Below, piece after piece: positions 8,571-16,191 of a DNA stretch of 58,082 nt. The position numbers were made by a program, and so were the translations under genes. The stretch is from assembly GCA_000433095.1 (NCBI GenBank), contig HF991475.1, forward strand, positions 13,353-71,434, written 5' to 3'. The notes beneath the pieces are model-generated. The model worked only from the letters and a program-made list of their open reading frames with translations, was not told the origin of the DNA and ran no database searches. Position 1 is the stretch's first letter. Every line of letters begins with the position of its first letter. The stretch comes from Clostridium sp. CAG:967. Lineage in GTDB: Bacteria > Cyanobacteriota > Vampirovibrionia > Gastranaerophilales > Gastranaerophilaceae.

Positions 8571-10705
8571 TGGAACCTTTTTATTTATTAAATAAAAAAA
8601 TACAAAAAATTATTCATGAAATGAAGTGGGAAAATTTTCGACCAATTCAAGATGAAGCAATTTTACACATAAGCAACTCTCCAAGCGATATGATAATATC
8701 GGCTCCAACGGCAAGTGGTAAAACTGAGGCTGCATTTTTACCTATTATTTCTCAAATTGCAGATAACGGGAAAGATTCTGTAAAAATATTATATATTTCG
8801 CCATTAAAGGCATTAATTAACGATCAATTTTCAAGAATAGAAGCTTTATGTAAACACATAGATTTTCCTATTACCAAATGGCACGGAGATGCAAATCAAT
8901 CAAAGAAAACAACTTTAATTAAAAATCCTGCTGGAATATTGCTCATAACACCTGAATCAATTGAATCATTATTTCTCAATAGAACTGAATATCTCGGACC
9001 GTTGTTTAAAAACTTGGAATATATTGTAATTGATGAAATTCACAGTTTTATAGGCAATGAAAGGGGGACTCAATTAAGAAGTTTAATTAATAGATTAGAG
9101 CATGCTCTTGAAATACATCCGTATAAAATAGCTTTATCTGCAACTATAAGCAATCTCTCGGATATTGCAAAATGGTTAAATCCAATAAATCCGGACACTG
9201 TAAAAATAATTGAAGATAACGATAAATCAAAAGATACTGTTGGTTTAATAAAATGTTATAAAAATATTCCTCCTATTGTAGGTATTGATAAAGATGAATT
9301 TCCCGAGTTAAAACAAGACTTATTCAAAGTTATAAAGCAAGATAAAAATCTAATATTCGCAAATGCTAAAATGACATTAGAAGAATATTGTGATTCTATG
9401 CAGAATATAGCATCAGAAAATAATTATCCAAACAATTTCTATATTCATCATGGTTCACTAGCAAAAAATATTCGAGAACAATGCGAAGATTTGTTAAAAA
9501 AAGAATTAAATATTTCAGTATTCTGTACAAATACGCTTGAATTAGGAATTGATATCGGTAATATTGACAGAGTAATATTTCTAGCACCTCCTTTTTCAGT
9601 GGCTTCTATGATACAAAGACTTGGACGTTGCGGCAGGAAAGAAAATGCGAGAAAAGAATTTAGGTTCTATATTGAAGAAAGCGCGATTGATGATAAGGCA
9701 ACATGGCAAGAAAAATTACGGGTTCAATTAGTTCAAAGCATTGCTATAGTTGAATTAATGTTGAATGGATTCAGTGAACCACTCGATACAAAAACTTTTG
9801 ATTATTCAACTTTTGTGCATCAAATTTTATCATATTTAGGACAAACTGGAGGGGCGAATGCCACTAAAATATATCATAATATTGCAGAAATATCGTTCAA
9901 TAGTTATTTTACAAAAGAAGACTTTGTAAAAATATTACAAAATTTAAACTCTGAAGAAATTATTTATCAAATGTCAGATGGCATAATAACATTAAGCAAA
10001 TTAGGCGAAAGAATTGTTGAAAACTATGAGTTTTATGCTGCATTTATGACACCAAAAGATTGGAAAGTCGTATGTAATGGTAAAGAAATCGGACAAATAT
10101 CAGGTAGCAACCTTTTGTTTTTAAAAGAAGGTAGTCACTTCCTTTTGGCGGGTAAAAGATGGGAAATTTTAGAGTTTAAAAATAAAGTCCAAACAATTAT
10201 TGTAAAAAAAGCACATGGAAAGAAACCTATAAAATTTAATGGTGGAACTCAAAATATACACAGAGCAATACATCAAAAAATGTTGGAAATTTATGAAACT
10301 AATTTTGTTCCAAAATATTTATCTCCGATCTCCATTCCTATTTTAGAAGAAGGTTTTGAAAATTATAAAACATATATAAAAGCACCCGATAGTAACATTC
10401 TTTCTGTATTAGAAGGAACTAGAATACAGAATACTATCGGCTTATTGTTTAAATATTGTGGAGTAGATATAGAGGATGGAGGAATAGGATTTTATTCAGC
10501 AAGTGGAAAACAAGATTTAATTAAAACATTGAAAACTATTGATTTCTCAACAATAGATAAGAATTCTGTAATAAATCTAATTGATAGATCTCTAAAATAT
10601 AAGAAGAAATTTGATCATTTATTACCTAATGATATCCTCAATAAAGCTTATGAACAACAATGTTTAGATTTTGATGGTGCAAGGAAGTTTATAGAAAATT
10701 TATAG
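8567..10705 (+). CDS. Lhr/BrxHI-like DEAD/DEAH-box helicase
   Basis: 712 aa superfamily 2 helicase. Visible motifs are the Q-motif region FRPIQDEAILH, Walker A SAPTASGKTEAAF near residue 45, DEIHSF near 155, SATISN near 210 and QRLGRCGRK near 350. A helicase-associated C-terminal half follows. The layout matches Lhr-like and BrxHI helicases, whose partner is BrxD. The start codon overlaps the BrxD stop (ATGATGG at 8567), a sign of translational coupling. The next gene, a K+ channel, starts 10 bp after its stop. With TerB and BrxD it makes a compact ATPase-helicase module inside the defence island. Confidence 0.88.
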   Translation: MMEPFYLLNKKIQKIIHEMKWENFRPIQDEAILHISNSPSDMIISAPTASGKTEAAFLPIISQIADNGKDSVKILYISPLKALINDQFSRIEALCKHIDFPITKWHGDANQSKKTTLIKNPAGILLITPESIESLFLNRTEYLGPLFKNLEYIVIDEIHSFIGNERGTQLRSLINRLEHALEIHPYKIALSATISNLSDIAKWLNPINPDTVKIIEDNDKSKDTVGLIKCYKNIPPIVGIDKDEFPELKQDLFKVIKQDKNLIFANAKMTLEEYCDSMQNIASENNYPNNFYIHHGSLAKNIREQCEDLLKKELNISVFCTNTLELGIDIGNIDRVIFLAPPFSVASMIQRLGRCGRKENARKEFRFYIEESAIDDKATWQEKLRVQLVQSIAIVELMLNGFSEPLDTKTFDYSTFVHQILSYLGQTGGANATKIYHNIAEISFNSYFTKEDFVKILQNLNSEEIIYQMSDGIITLSKLGERIVENYEFYAAFMTPKDWKVVCNGKEIGQISGSNLLFLKEGSHFLLAGKRWEILEFKNKVQTIIVKKAHGKKPIKFNGGTQNIHRAIHQKMLEIYETNFVPKYLSPISIPILEEGFENYKTYIKAPDSNILSVLEGTRIQNTIGLLFKYCGVDIEDGGIGFYSASGKQDLIKTLKTIDFSTIDKNSVINLIDRSLKYKKKFDHLLPNDILNKAYEQQCLDFDGARKFIENL

Positions 10706-10715
10706 GCATAAAAGT

Positions 10716-11402
10716 ATGAAAAAACAAATAAACAAGTTTTTAAATAATAAATTTTGTGAAATATTTTTAGTATTAATAATCATTATAAATATTGTCTGTC
10801 TTGGGTTTGAAACAGACAAAACGATATATTTACAATACAAAACTTTATTTAATCAGATTGAATTAGTTTCTGTAATCATCTTTTCAATTGAATATATTTT
10901 ACGATTAATATCACTAGACAAATTAAAAGATGCATTAAAACCTTTAATGATTATTGATTTACTTGCTATTTTACCTTTTTATTTGCCACTAAAAGGTTTA
11001 GATTTGAGAATATTAAGAACTTTCAGATTATTAAGAATACTGAGAATGTTTAAATTAGCACGTTATTTTGATGCTTTACAAATGATAGGTAAAGTTATAT
11101 CAAAGAAAAAATATGAATTAATCAGTATTTTTGGTGTTCTTTTGTTGCTAATGTTTATAAGTTCATTTCTAATGTTTTATGCAGAAGCAGATGCCCAACC
11201 AAATGTTTTTCACAATATTTTAGATACTTTTTGGTGGGCTTTAGTAACATTTACAACTGTCGGTTATGGAGATGTTTACCCGATAACACCTTTGGGTAAA
11301 GTCCTTTCTGCTATTATTGTTTTAATAGGAATAATGTTATTTGCTTTGCCTACAAGTATTTTAACTGCGGAATTCTTAAATGAATATCAAAATAAAAATT
11401 AA
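10716..11402 (+). CDS. voltage-gated K+ channel, possible fourth gene of the TerB operon
   Basis: 228 aa six-helix channel subunit. S1-S3 are hydrophobic helices at about 14-34, 46-66 and 71-89. S4 carries the periodic arginines LRILRTFRLLRILRMFKLAR (about 97-118). S5 lies at about 133-153, the selectivity filter is TFTTVGYGD (about 180-188) and S6 ends near 215. There is no cytoplasmic RCK/TrkA_N domain, so gating should be by voltage, as in small KvAP- or Kch-like channels. It starts only 10 bp after the helicase stop with no convincing ribosome-binding site or promoter, which points to operon expression. Inference: it may be a membrane-depolarising effector of the TerB/BrxD/helicase module, or a passenger gene. 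Confidence 0.88.
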   Translation: MKKQINKFLNNKFCEIFLVLIIIINIVCLGFETDKTIYLQYKTLFNQIELVSVIIFSIEYILRLISLDKLKDALKPLMIIDLLAILPFYLPLKGLDLRILRTFRLLRILRMFKLARYFDALQMIGKVISKKKYELISIFGVLLLLMFISSFLMFYAEADAQPNVFHNILDTFWWALVTFTTVGYGDVYPITPLGKVLSAIIVLIGIMLFALPTSILTAEFLNEYQNKN

Positions 11403-11417
11403 AAAGGATAACCTTTT
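11402..11417. terminator. short hairpin between convergent genes
   Basis: AAAAGG (11402-11407) pairs with CCTTTT (11412-11417) across a 4-nt loop, exactly between the stop codons of the channel and helicase-nuclease genes. The T-run after it is weak on both strands, so it may be only a marginal bidirectional terminator. Confidence 0.3.
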
Positions 11418-14400
11418 AACTGTTTGCATCAATCCATTTCTGTATTTTTTTTATACAAGAATCAGAATGGTTAATTATTTCATATGCCCAAAAACGCATT
11501 ATTGACCAATTATCATTATATAACCTCTGTTCTCTAATCCTATCTGCATTTAATATTTCACCGTTCCATTGTTTATGATAATTTTTCCCGTCTAATTCTA
11601 TATCAAGTTTATTTCCTTTTTGGGTAATCAAAGCGAAATCTAAAGAATAGCCACATGTCTGATACTGAGGGATGACATTAATGTTATTATAAAGCAATTT
11701 ATTATAAAACATTTCTTCTAATTCAGAAACTAATTCGTCATTTGAAACATCTGGATATTTATTGTTATATTTATTTTCTAAATCAATAACATATTGTGTA
11801 AATTTTTCTAAATATGGTATTCCTGATTTCAAACAAGCATATTTATTACCAATTATAATCAAATGTGCTCTTGCTCGAGTTATTGCAACATTAAACACAT
11901 TTTCTTCTTTACTTAAAAATAATGAGGCACCACTTGTTATATTATCAGATACAACTGGTGAAAATATTATTATATCTCTCTCATCTCCTTGAAATCCATG
12001 TGCTGTATTAATTAGTAAGTTAACAGAGTTCATTCTTGATACTAAATCAGTATCTTTATGAATAATCTCTCTTATTTTATTTACTTGTGCTCTAAATGGA
12101 GAAACAACTCCAATACTACCTATATAACTATTTTCTATTAATATTTCTTTTAGTTTTTCTACTACAGCCATTGCTTCTTGAATATTTAACAAACCACCAG
12201 ATAAAGGTCTTTTAGATTCACCAACTACATTTTCCCACATAATAGGGTGAGCAATTTCTAAAGAAGAATGCAAATCATTTACAGATGTTGCTATTCTTAG
12301 ACTATTATTATAAAATTCCTTATTTGAAAAATTTATAATGTCAGAATTGGAACGATAATGTTCTCTTAATGAAATAATTTCTTCATGTGAATTAACTACA
12401 CCTTCGGCAACATTATAGAGAGAATTTGTTACATATGAAAATCTTGCATCTTCTACTGAAAATTTATGTTTTAGTCTTAAATTTTTTTCATCGGATAATC
12501 GTAAATTTGTGATATGTGATAATTGTTTTGGGTCTCCAATTATAACCATTTGCTTAGCTCTATATAATAAAGGAATTGCAGATGCAATATCACATTGACT
12601 GGCTTCATCAAAAACAACAATATCGTAATAATTTTTTATAAAAGGAATTTTTCCACTTTTTGCAGAAAGTGATGTAACAGCCCAACAGGGTAACATGTCA
12701 GCACAATCTTTTAATAATTGTGCGTATTGGCTAGATTGTAATTTTGTTAAATATCCTTCACCATTATTATTTATATTAATAATTTCTTTCATTAAAGGTA
12801 CAAATGCACTTAAATTTTTTCTCTGTCCTTTAGACAGATTCATAGATTGTTTTATCAAATAAAGTTGCCAAATTCTTTTTGATAAAACTAAAATTTTATC
12901 ATTGCATCTAAATATAGAACTATTTATTTCTTCTAAAGTTGGCATTTTTTGTAGCCTATGAACTTTTCGCAAATATTCTTTATATTTAAATAGCTGCTTT
13001 AGTTGTTCTTTACAATCGTCAACAGCATCATAATAATCATTGATATTCAAAATATCATATTTTTCAGGTAGTTTTGATAGATCAATATTTATTTTAGCAG
13101 CATTAACTTTTAGTATTCCAAGATTAGTTTCAAAGTTATTTATTCTATTTTTTGCCACTATTTTCCATATAATTTTATTAATCCAATTAAATTTATTGGT
13201 ATCAACTGTAGTTAATATTTTATCAAATTCAAGAATAAAATGATTTATATCAGCAAGATTAATTTTCTCAAAATTATCGATAAATTTTTGACCTTGCTTA
13301 ATTCTAAAAGTAGTTACGTTTTGATCAGCTTCATCAACTTCATTTCTATAATTTTTAACTTTCACTGCAGCATCTTTTAATTCAATAAGTTGTTTTTGAA
13401 TTTTGTTGTATTCCGAATACTTTTCATCAAATTCCTCTAATAATTCTGTGGTACCGTTTAATTGCAATAAAGATAATAAATATTTTGCTAAGTTGTGACT
13501 ATATTTGTTACTCCCCTGTCTGAGAAGTATAGGTCTATCTCCAATTTGATTTATTCGTTCATCAATAACATCAACAGCCTTATTATTTTTACTGGCGAAT
13601 AAAACTTTCTTATTATTTAAAACCGCATTTATAATTATATTTCCTATTACCTGCGACTTTCCTGTTCCAGGAGGTCCTGTTATTATTGTAACTGGATTGG
13701 TCAAAGCTGATCTAACTGCATTCCGCTGTTCTTCATTTAAAGGTAAAACTTCTAATATTGGATAATTTGAGTTTTTAATATTATTAACATTTTGGTCTAA
13801 CAAAATTTCTAAAGCAGTTCCTTTTATATTTTCATCTGTCAACTTTGATAATTCTTTTAATTCTTGTACCAATCCTTGCGTATATGTACTTTGCTCCACA
13901 TGAACAAGCATTGAATTATCAAATATGCCACTTTCATTAATATTTATGAGGTTTTCTGTTTTATTTTTCCATTCCCAATTTGGTGTTATGTCTTTTAATT
14001 TTTGCACTAAGTTATCAATATCAAATATTTCAGAATCATCATATAAACCTAAAGATTGTTCCATACTGATTACATCATTAATTACCTGACTTCCAGAACT
14101 ACCACATAGGGATTTAACAGCATCAAAGTTTATTAATGGTGATTCTATATCTATAACACTACTATTTATATTTAATTTGAATAAAAATACTGGCTCTAAT
14201 TTATAAAAAATGCTGCCATTTTTTGACTTAATTTCTCTTACAGATGTGGGATATCCTATATAAAAATTTGCACCACGAAAATTGTTAATATAAAAAGAAA
14301 TATCTTTCTGTTCTAAATCTTCTTTGACTTTTGGAAAGTTTTTTAAATCAACATAATCTGGAACAGATTTTCGTGATGTAGAATATAAGGAAATGCTTAT

Positions 14401-14457
14401 TCCTTCATTTCCCACGCAATCAATATAATATTCACATATATCTCTTAAAGTTGCCAT
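11416..14457 (-). CDS. SF1 (AAA_11/AAA_12) helicase fused to a Vsr-like/MTES_1575 nuclease
   Basis: 1013 aa. The N-terminal 240 residues are not recognised. The SF1B helicase core has GPPGTGKS near residue 260, DEASQCD near 620, GDPKQLSH near 640, HGFQGDERDII near 823 and NVAITRARAHLI near 855. From about residue 905 a Vsr/MTES_1575-type endonuclease follows (SLDFALI...KLDIELDGKNYH...DRIREQRLYNDNWSIMRFWAYE). Helicase-nuclease proteins of this type (for example Hhe with a DUF4011 N terminus) are known anti-phage genes; this one has a different N terminus. It is convergent with the K+ channel, with 13 bp between stops. No ribosome-binding site is visible, and TATACT lies about 12 nt before the ATG, so the mRNA may have almost no leader. 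A single-gene defence system is likely (inference). Confidence 0.85.
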   Translation of the reverse strand: MATLRDICEYYIDCVGNEGISISLYSTSRKSVPDYVDLKNFPKVKEDLEQKDISFYINNFRGANFYIGYPTSVREIKSKNGSIFYKLEPVFLFKLNINSSVIDIESPLINFDAVKSLCGSSGSQVINDVISMEQSLGLYDDSEIFDIDNLVQKLKDITPNWEWKNKTENLININESGIFDNSMLVHVEQSTYTQGLVQELKELSKLTDENIKGTALEILLDQNVNNIKNSNYPILEVLPLNEEQRNAVRSALTNPVTIITGPPGTGKSQVIGNIIINAVLNNKKVLFASKNNKAVDVIDERINQIGDRPILLRQGSNKYSHNLAKYLLSLLQLNGTTELLEEFDEKYSEYNKIQKQLIELKDAAVKVKNYRNEVDEADQNVTTFRIKQGQKFIDNFEKINLADINHFILEFDKILTTVDTNKFNWINKIIWKIVAKNRINNFETNLGILKVNAAKINIDLSKLPEKYDILNINDYYDAVDDCKEQLKQLFKYKEYLRKVHRLQKMPTLEEINSSIFRCNDKILVLSKRIWQLYLIKQSMNLSKGQRKNLSAFVPLMKEIININNNGEGYLTKLQSSQYAQLLKDCADMLPCWAVTSLSAKSGKIPFIKNYYDIVVFDEASQCDIASAIPLLYRAKQMVIIGDPKQLSHITNLRLSDEKNLRLKHKFSVEDARFSYVTNSLYNVAEGVVNSHEEIISLREHYRSNSDIINFSNKEFYNNSLRIATSVNDLHSSLEIAHPIMWENVVGESKRPLSGGLLNIQEAMAVVEKLKEILIENSYIGSIGVVSPFRAQVNKIREIIHKDTDLVSRMNSVNLLINTAHGFQGDERDIIIFSPVVSDNITSGASLFLSKEENVFNVAITRARAHLIIIGNKYACLKSGIPYLEKFTQYVIDLENKYNNKYPDVSNDELVSELEEMFYNKLLYNNINVIPQYQTCGYSLDFALITQKGNKLDIELDGKNYHKQWNGEILNADRIREQRLYNDNWSIMRFWAYEIINHSDSCIKKIQKWIDANS

Positions 14458-14518
14458 TCTAGGTAGAGTATATCATGAATATTATTTTATGGTAAAATGA
14501 AGGAATATGGAGGTATTC

Positions 14519-14683
14519 ATGGCGAATGAAGTTTCTAAAATTTATAATGATATAGCTGAGTTACTTAATGTTGCTCGGGCTATGGCATATCATTCTATTA
14601 ATTCCATTATGGTTGAAACGTATTGGAAAATCGGGAACGTATTGTTGAAGAAGAACAGGGTGGAGCTTCTCGTTTCTTTTTAA
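14519..14683 (+). pseudogene. fragment of a DUF1016/YhcG-type PD-(D/E)XK nuclease N-terminal domain
   Basis: The frame from 14519 has a good ribosome-binding site (GGAGG, 6 nt spacing). It reads a DUF1016_N-like start: YNDIAELLNVARAMAYHSIN, then SIMVETYWKIG. At about 14632-14638 the frame shifts; the next frame continues the family pattern as ERIVEEEQGGASR. Restoring one G in the GGG run gives IGERIVEEEQGGASR, so a single-base deletion is the likely cause. The family similarity stops near 14675, where sequence of the opposing transposase remnant begins. Complete proteins of this family are about 330-380 aa and often belong to restriction or defence loci. Here only about 50 residues remain, so the gene is dead. 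Confidence 0.7.
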
Positions 14684-15547
14684 TTGTGCAGGCTTTTTAA
14701 CAATACTCGTGCCGGTATAAGATGGAAGCATTACTTCAAAACTGTCTTGCAACTCTCTAAATAATCTTTCGATAGGTTTTGCTTATGCGTTGTACGGTTT
14801 TGCATAAATTGGCTGAATTCCAAGATTAGTGAATAATCCGGTTATTCCGTTTTCGATAAAATATTTTGCTTTAAAAGCCTTACCGTTATCTTGATACACA
14901 AACTTGGGAACTTTGCCTAAATTTATTATTGAATTTCTTAATGCACTTGCAATACATTGAGTGTTTTCCTCAAGCATAATTTCAAACCCGACAAAACCGC
15001 CTGATTTCCAATCTTGGTATGCAACTAATGTCGGTCTTACATAAGTTCCTTTGTAAGGATGTTTAACGAAAAATGCCAACTTATGACCGTCGCCGACAAT
15101 TAAATCCCCAACTTCCAACTTCGAAACATCTCTTGTAATGTATGGTAAAACCTTATCATGCAGAGCTTTATTGCCTTCTCTTGCTTCAATCCAAACGTTA
15201 TAATGTTCGTTTTTGTAATTGTTAGCAAATCTTCGGTATGTTAAATCGCAGCATAGATTTGTAAAACCACGTTGAATTAATGCCATTTTTGTATATTTAA
15301 TTGCTTTTCCGATGTTTAATTGATTTGGATGAAGAAGATTTTTCAAAAGTTCAGACTTTTCTTTGTTTGATGTTACTTTTTCTCTAACATTTTCTTCCAA
15401 AGATGTTACTAAAATCTCGTAAGATTTTGAACATTTTCTGATAACATATTTATTTTTGCTTATTGCCTTACGGACTGCTCTTTCGGATATACCTTTAATT
15501 TGAGCAAGTTCTTTAGTTGTAATCCAGTAATCATTTGAGTTTTGCAT
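14684..15547 (-). pseudogene. Mu-like DDE transposase, broken by a stop codon and truncated
   Basis: The open part (14783-15547, 254 aa) begins with a helix-turn-helix (WITTKELAQIKGISERAVRK). It then enters the rve/DDE core with the first Asp in LIVGDGHKLAFF and the second in VYQDNGKAFKAKY. It stops after IYAKPYNA at TAA (14783-14785). The same frame resumes at once as AKPIERLFRELQDSFEV and VKKPAQLKRNEK, the normal Mu-transposase continuation including the third catalytic residue (E of PIER). A CAA to TAA change would explain the stop. Homology ends near 14684, where it abuts the DUF1016 fragment. The original start has GAGGAG upstream. No MuB-like ATPase gene accompanies it, so the element cannot move on its own. 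Confidence 0.78.
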
Positions 15548-15703
15548 AATTATCTCCTCTCACAAATTAACTCTGCTTGAGAGATATGTGTAGTCAATGT
15601 ATCCATATCTAAACATATTATTTTTGACTTTTTCAATGCTCGAAAATCATTGTTTTTGTGATATTGAAAAAACAAAATGTTTATAGTATTAAGAAAAATT
15701 TTC

Positions 15704-15767
15704 AAACGGAACTAAATGGAACCAAATCCGGTTCCGTTTGGTAACAGAAAAATATTTTTTCCGGAAC
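15704..15767. promoter_or_regulatory. inverted-repeat operator-like cluster (GGAAC half-sites)
   Basis: AAACGGAAC (15704-15712) is the inverse complement of GTTCCGTTT (15731-15739). Nested inside, GGAACC (15718-15723) pairs with GGTTCC (15730-15735), and CCGGAAC recurs at 15761-15767. Such spaced half-sites suit a dimeric repressor or transposase binding region. They lie about 160-220 bp upstream of the Mu-like transposase start, where a repressor/transposase control region would be expected. No adjacent repressor gene remains. Confidence 0.45.
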
Positions 15768-16002
15768 TTGTGTTACTTTTTAATACAAATAGTCCTTTGT
15801 TTGTCAATCGGAGTTCGACTACAGAAATAAGGCTTTGTGGCATATTACTCTATAAATTTAGACCTCTACAGGACACAATAATGATGCAAATCGGACATAT
15901 CGGACTTTTCTGCAACCCTAAAATACTCTTGAATTTCTTTATGTTTTGTGGCTTTGAGGATAGTTCCCCTTTTCTGTATTGTCCTGTCTCTTTGTATCTG
16001 TA

Positions 16003-16034
16003 ACTACAAAATGATTTAAAAAATGTTAACAGTT
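16003..16034. repeat. left copy of long direct repeat (candidate att site)
   Basis: 32 bp beginning ACTACAAAATG and ending TTAACAGTT. The copy at 24861-24893 matches it throughout except for one extra A in the A-run. The pair encloses the TIGR04141 gene and both restriction-modification sets, and the right copy lies beside tRNA-Ser, the classic arrangement for an integrated element. Confidence 0.7.
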
Positions 16035-16191
16035 GTAAAGTAACAGATGGTTTGAGAATTTTTAACAAGGAGTTTGAGAATTTAACTAATAAAATTCTTA
16101 AATTTTATTGTTAATCAATTGATTAATGTGAATGAATATCAATATTGAGAAAAAGTTGTGCAGGATGGGTGAAACCCAACAAATAAGATTA

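Larger units (their letters stand above)
15548..16191. other. gene-poor stretch upstream of the dead transposase
   Basis: 644 bp without a convincing gene. It contains the GGAAC half-site cluster at 15704-15767 and the left copy of the long direct repeat at 16003-16034. Short open frames exist on both strands between 15716 and 16068, but none has a ribosome-binding site, a recognisable family or protein-like composition throughout. It probably joins two different mobile segments. Confidence 0.5.

Noticed and set aside
5143..10705. Complete BREX system
   Set aside because: Only BrxD- and BrxHI-like genes are present; no PglX methylase, PglZ, BrxB or BrxC is found within the window.
15716..16068. 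Small genes on both strands in the gap upstream of the dead transposase
   Set aside because: No ribosome-binding sites, no recognisable family, and the two readings overlap each other; composition looks non-coding.
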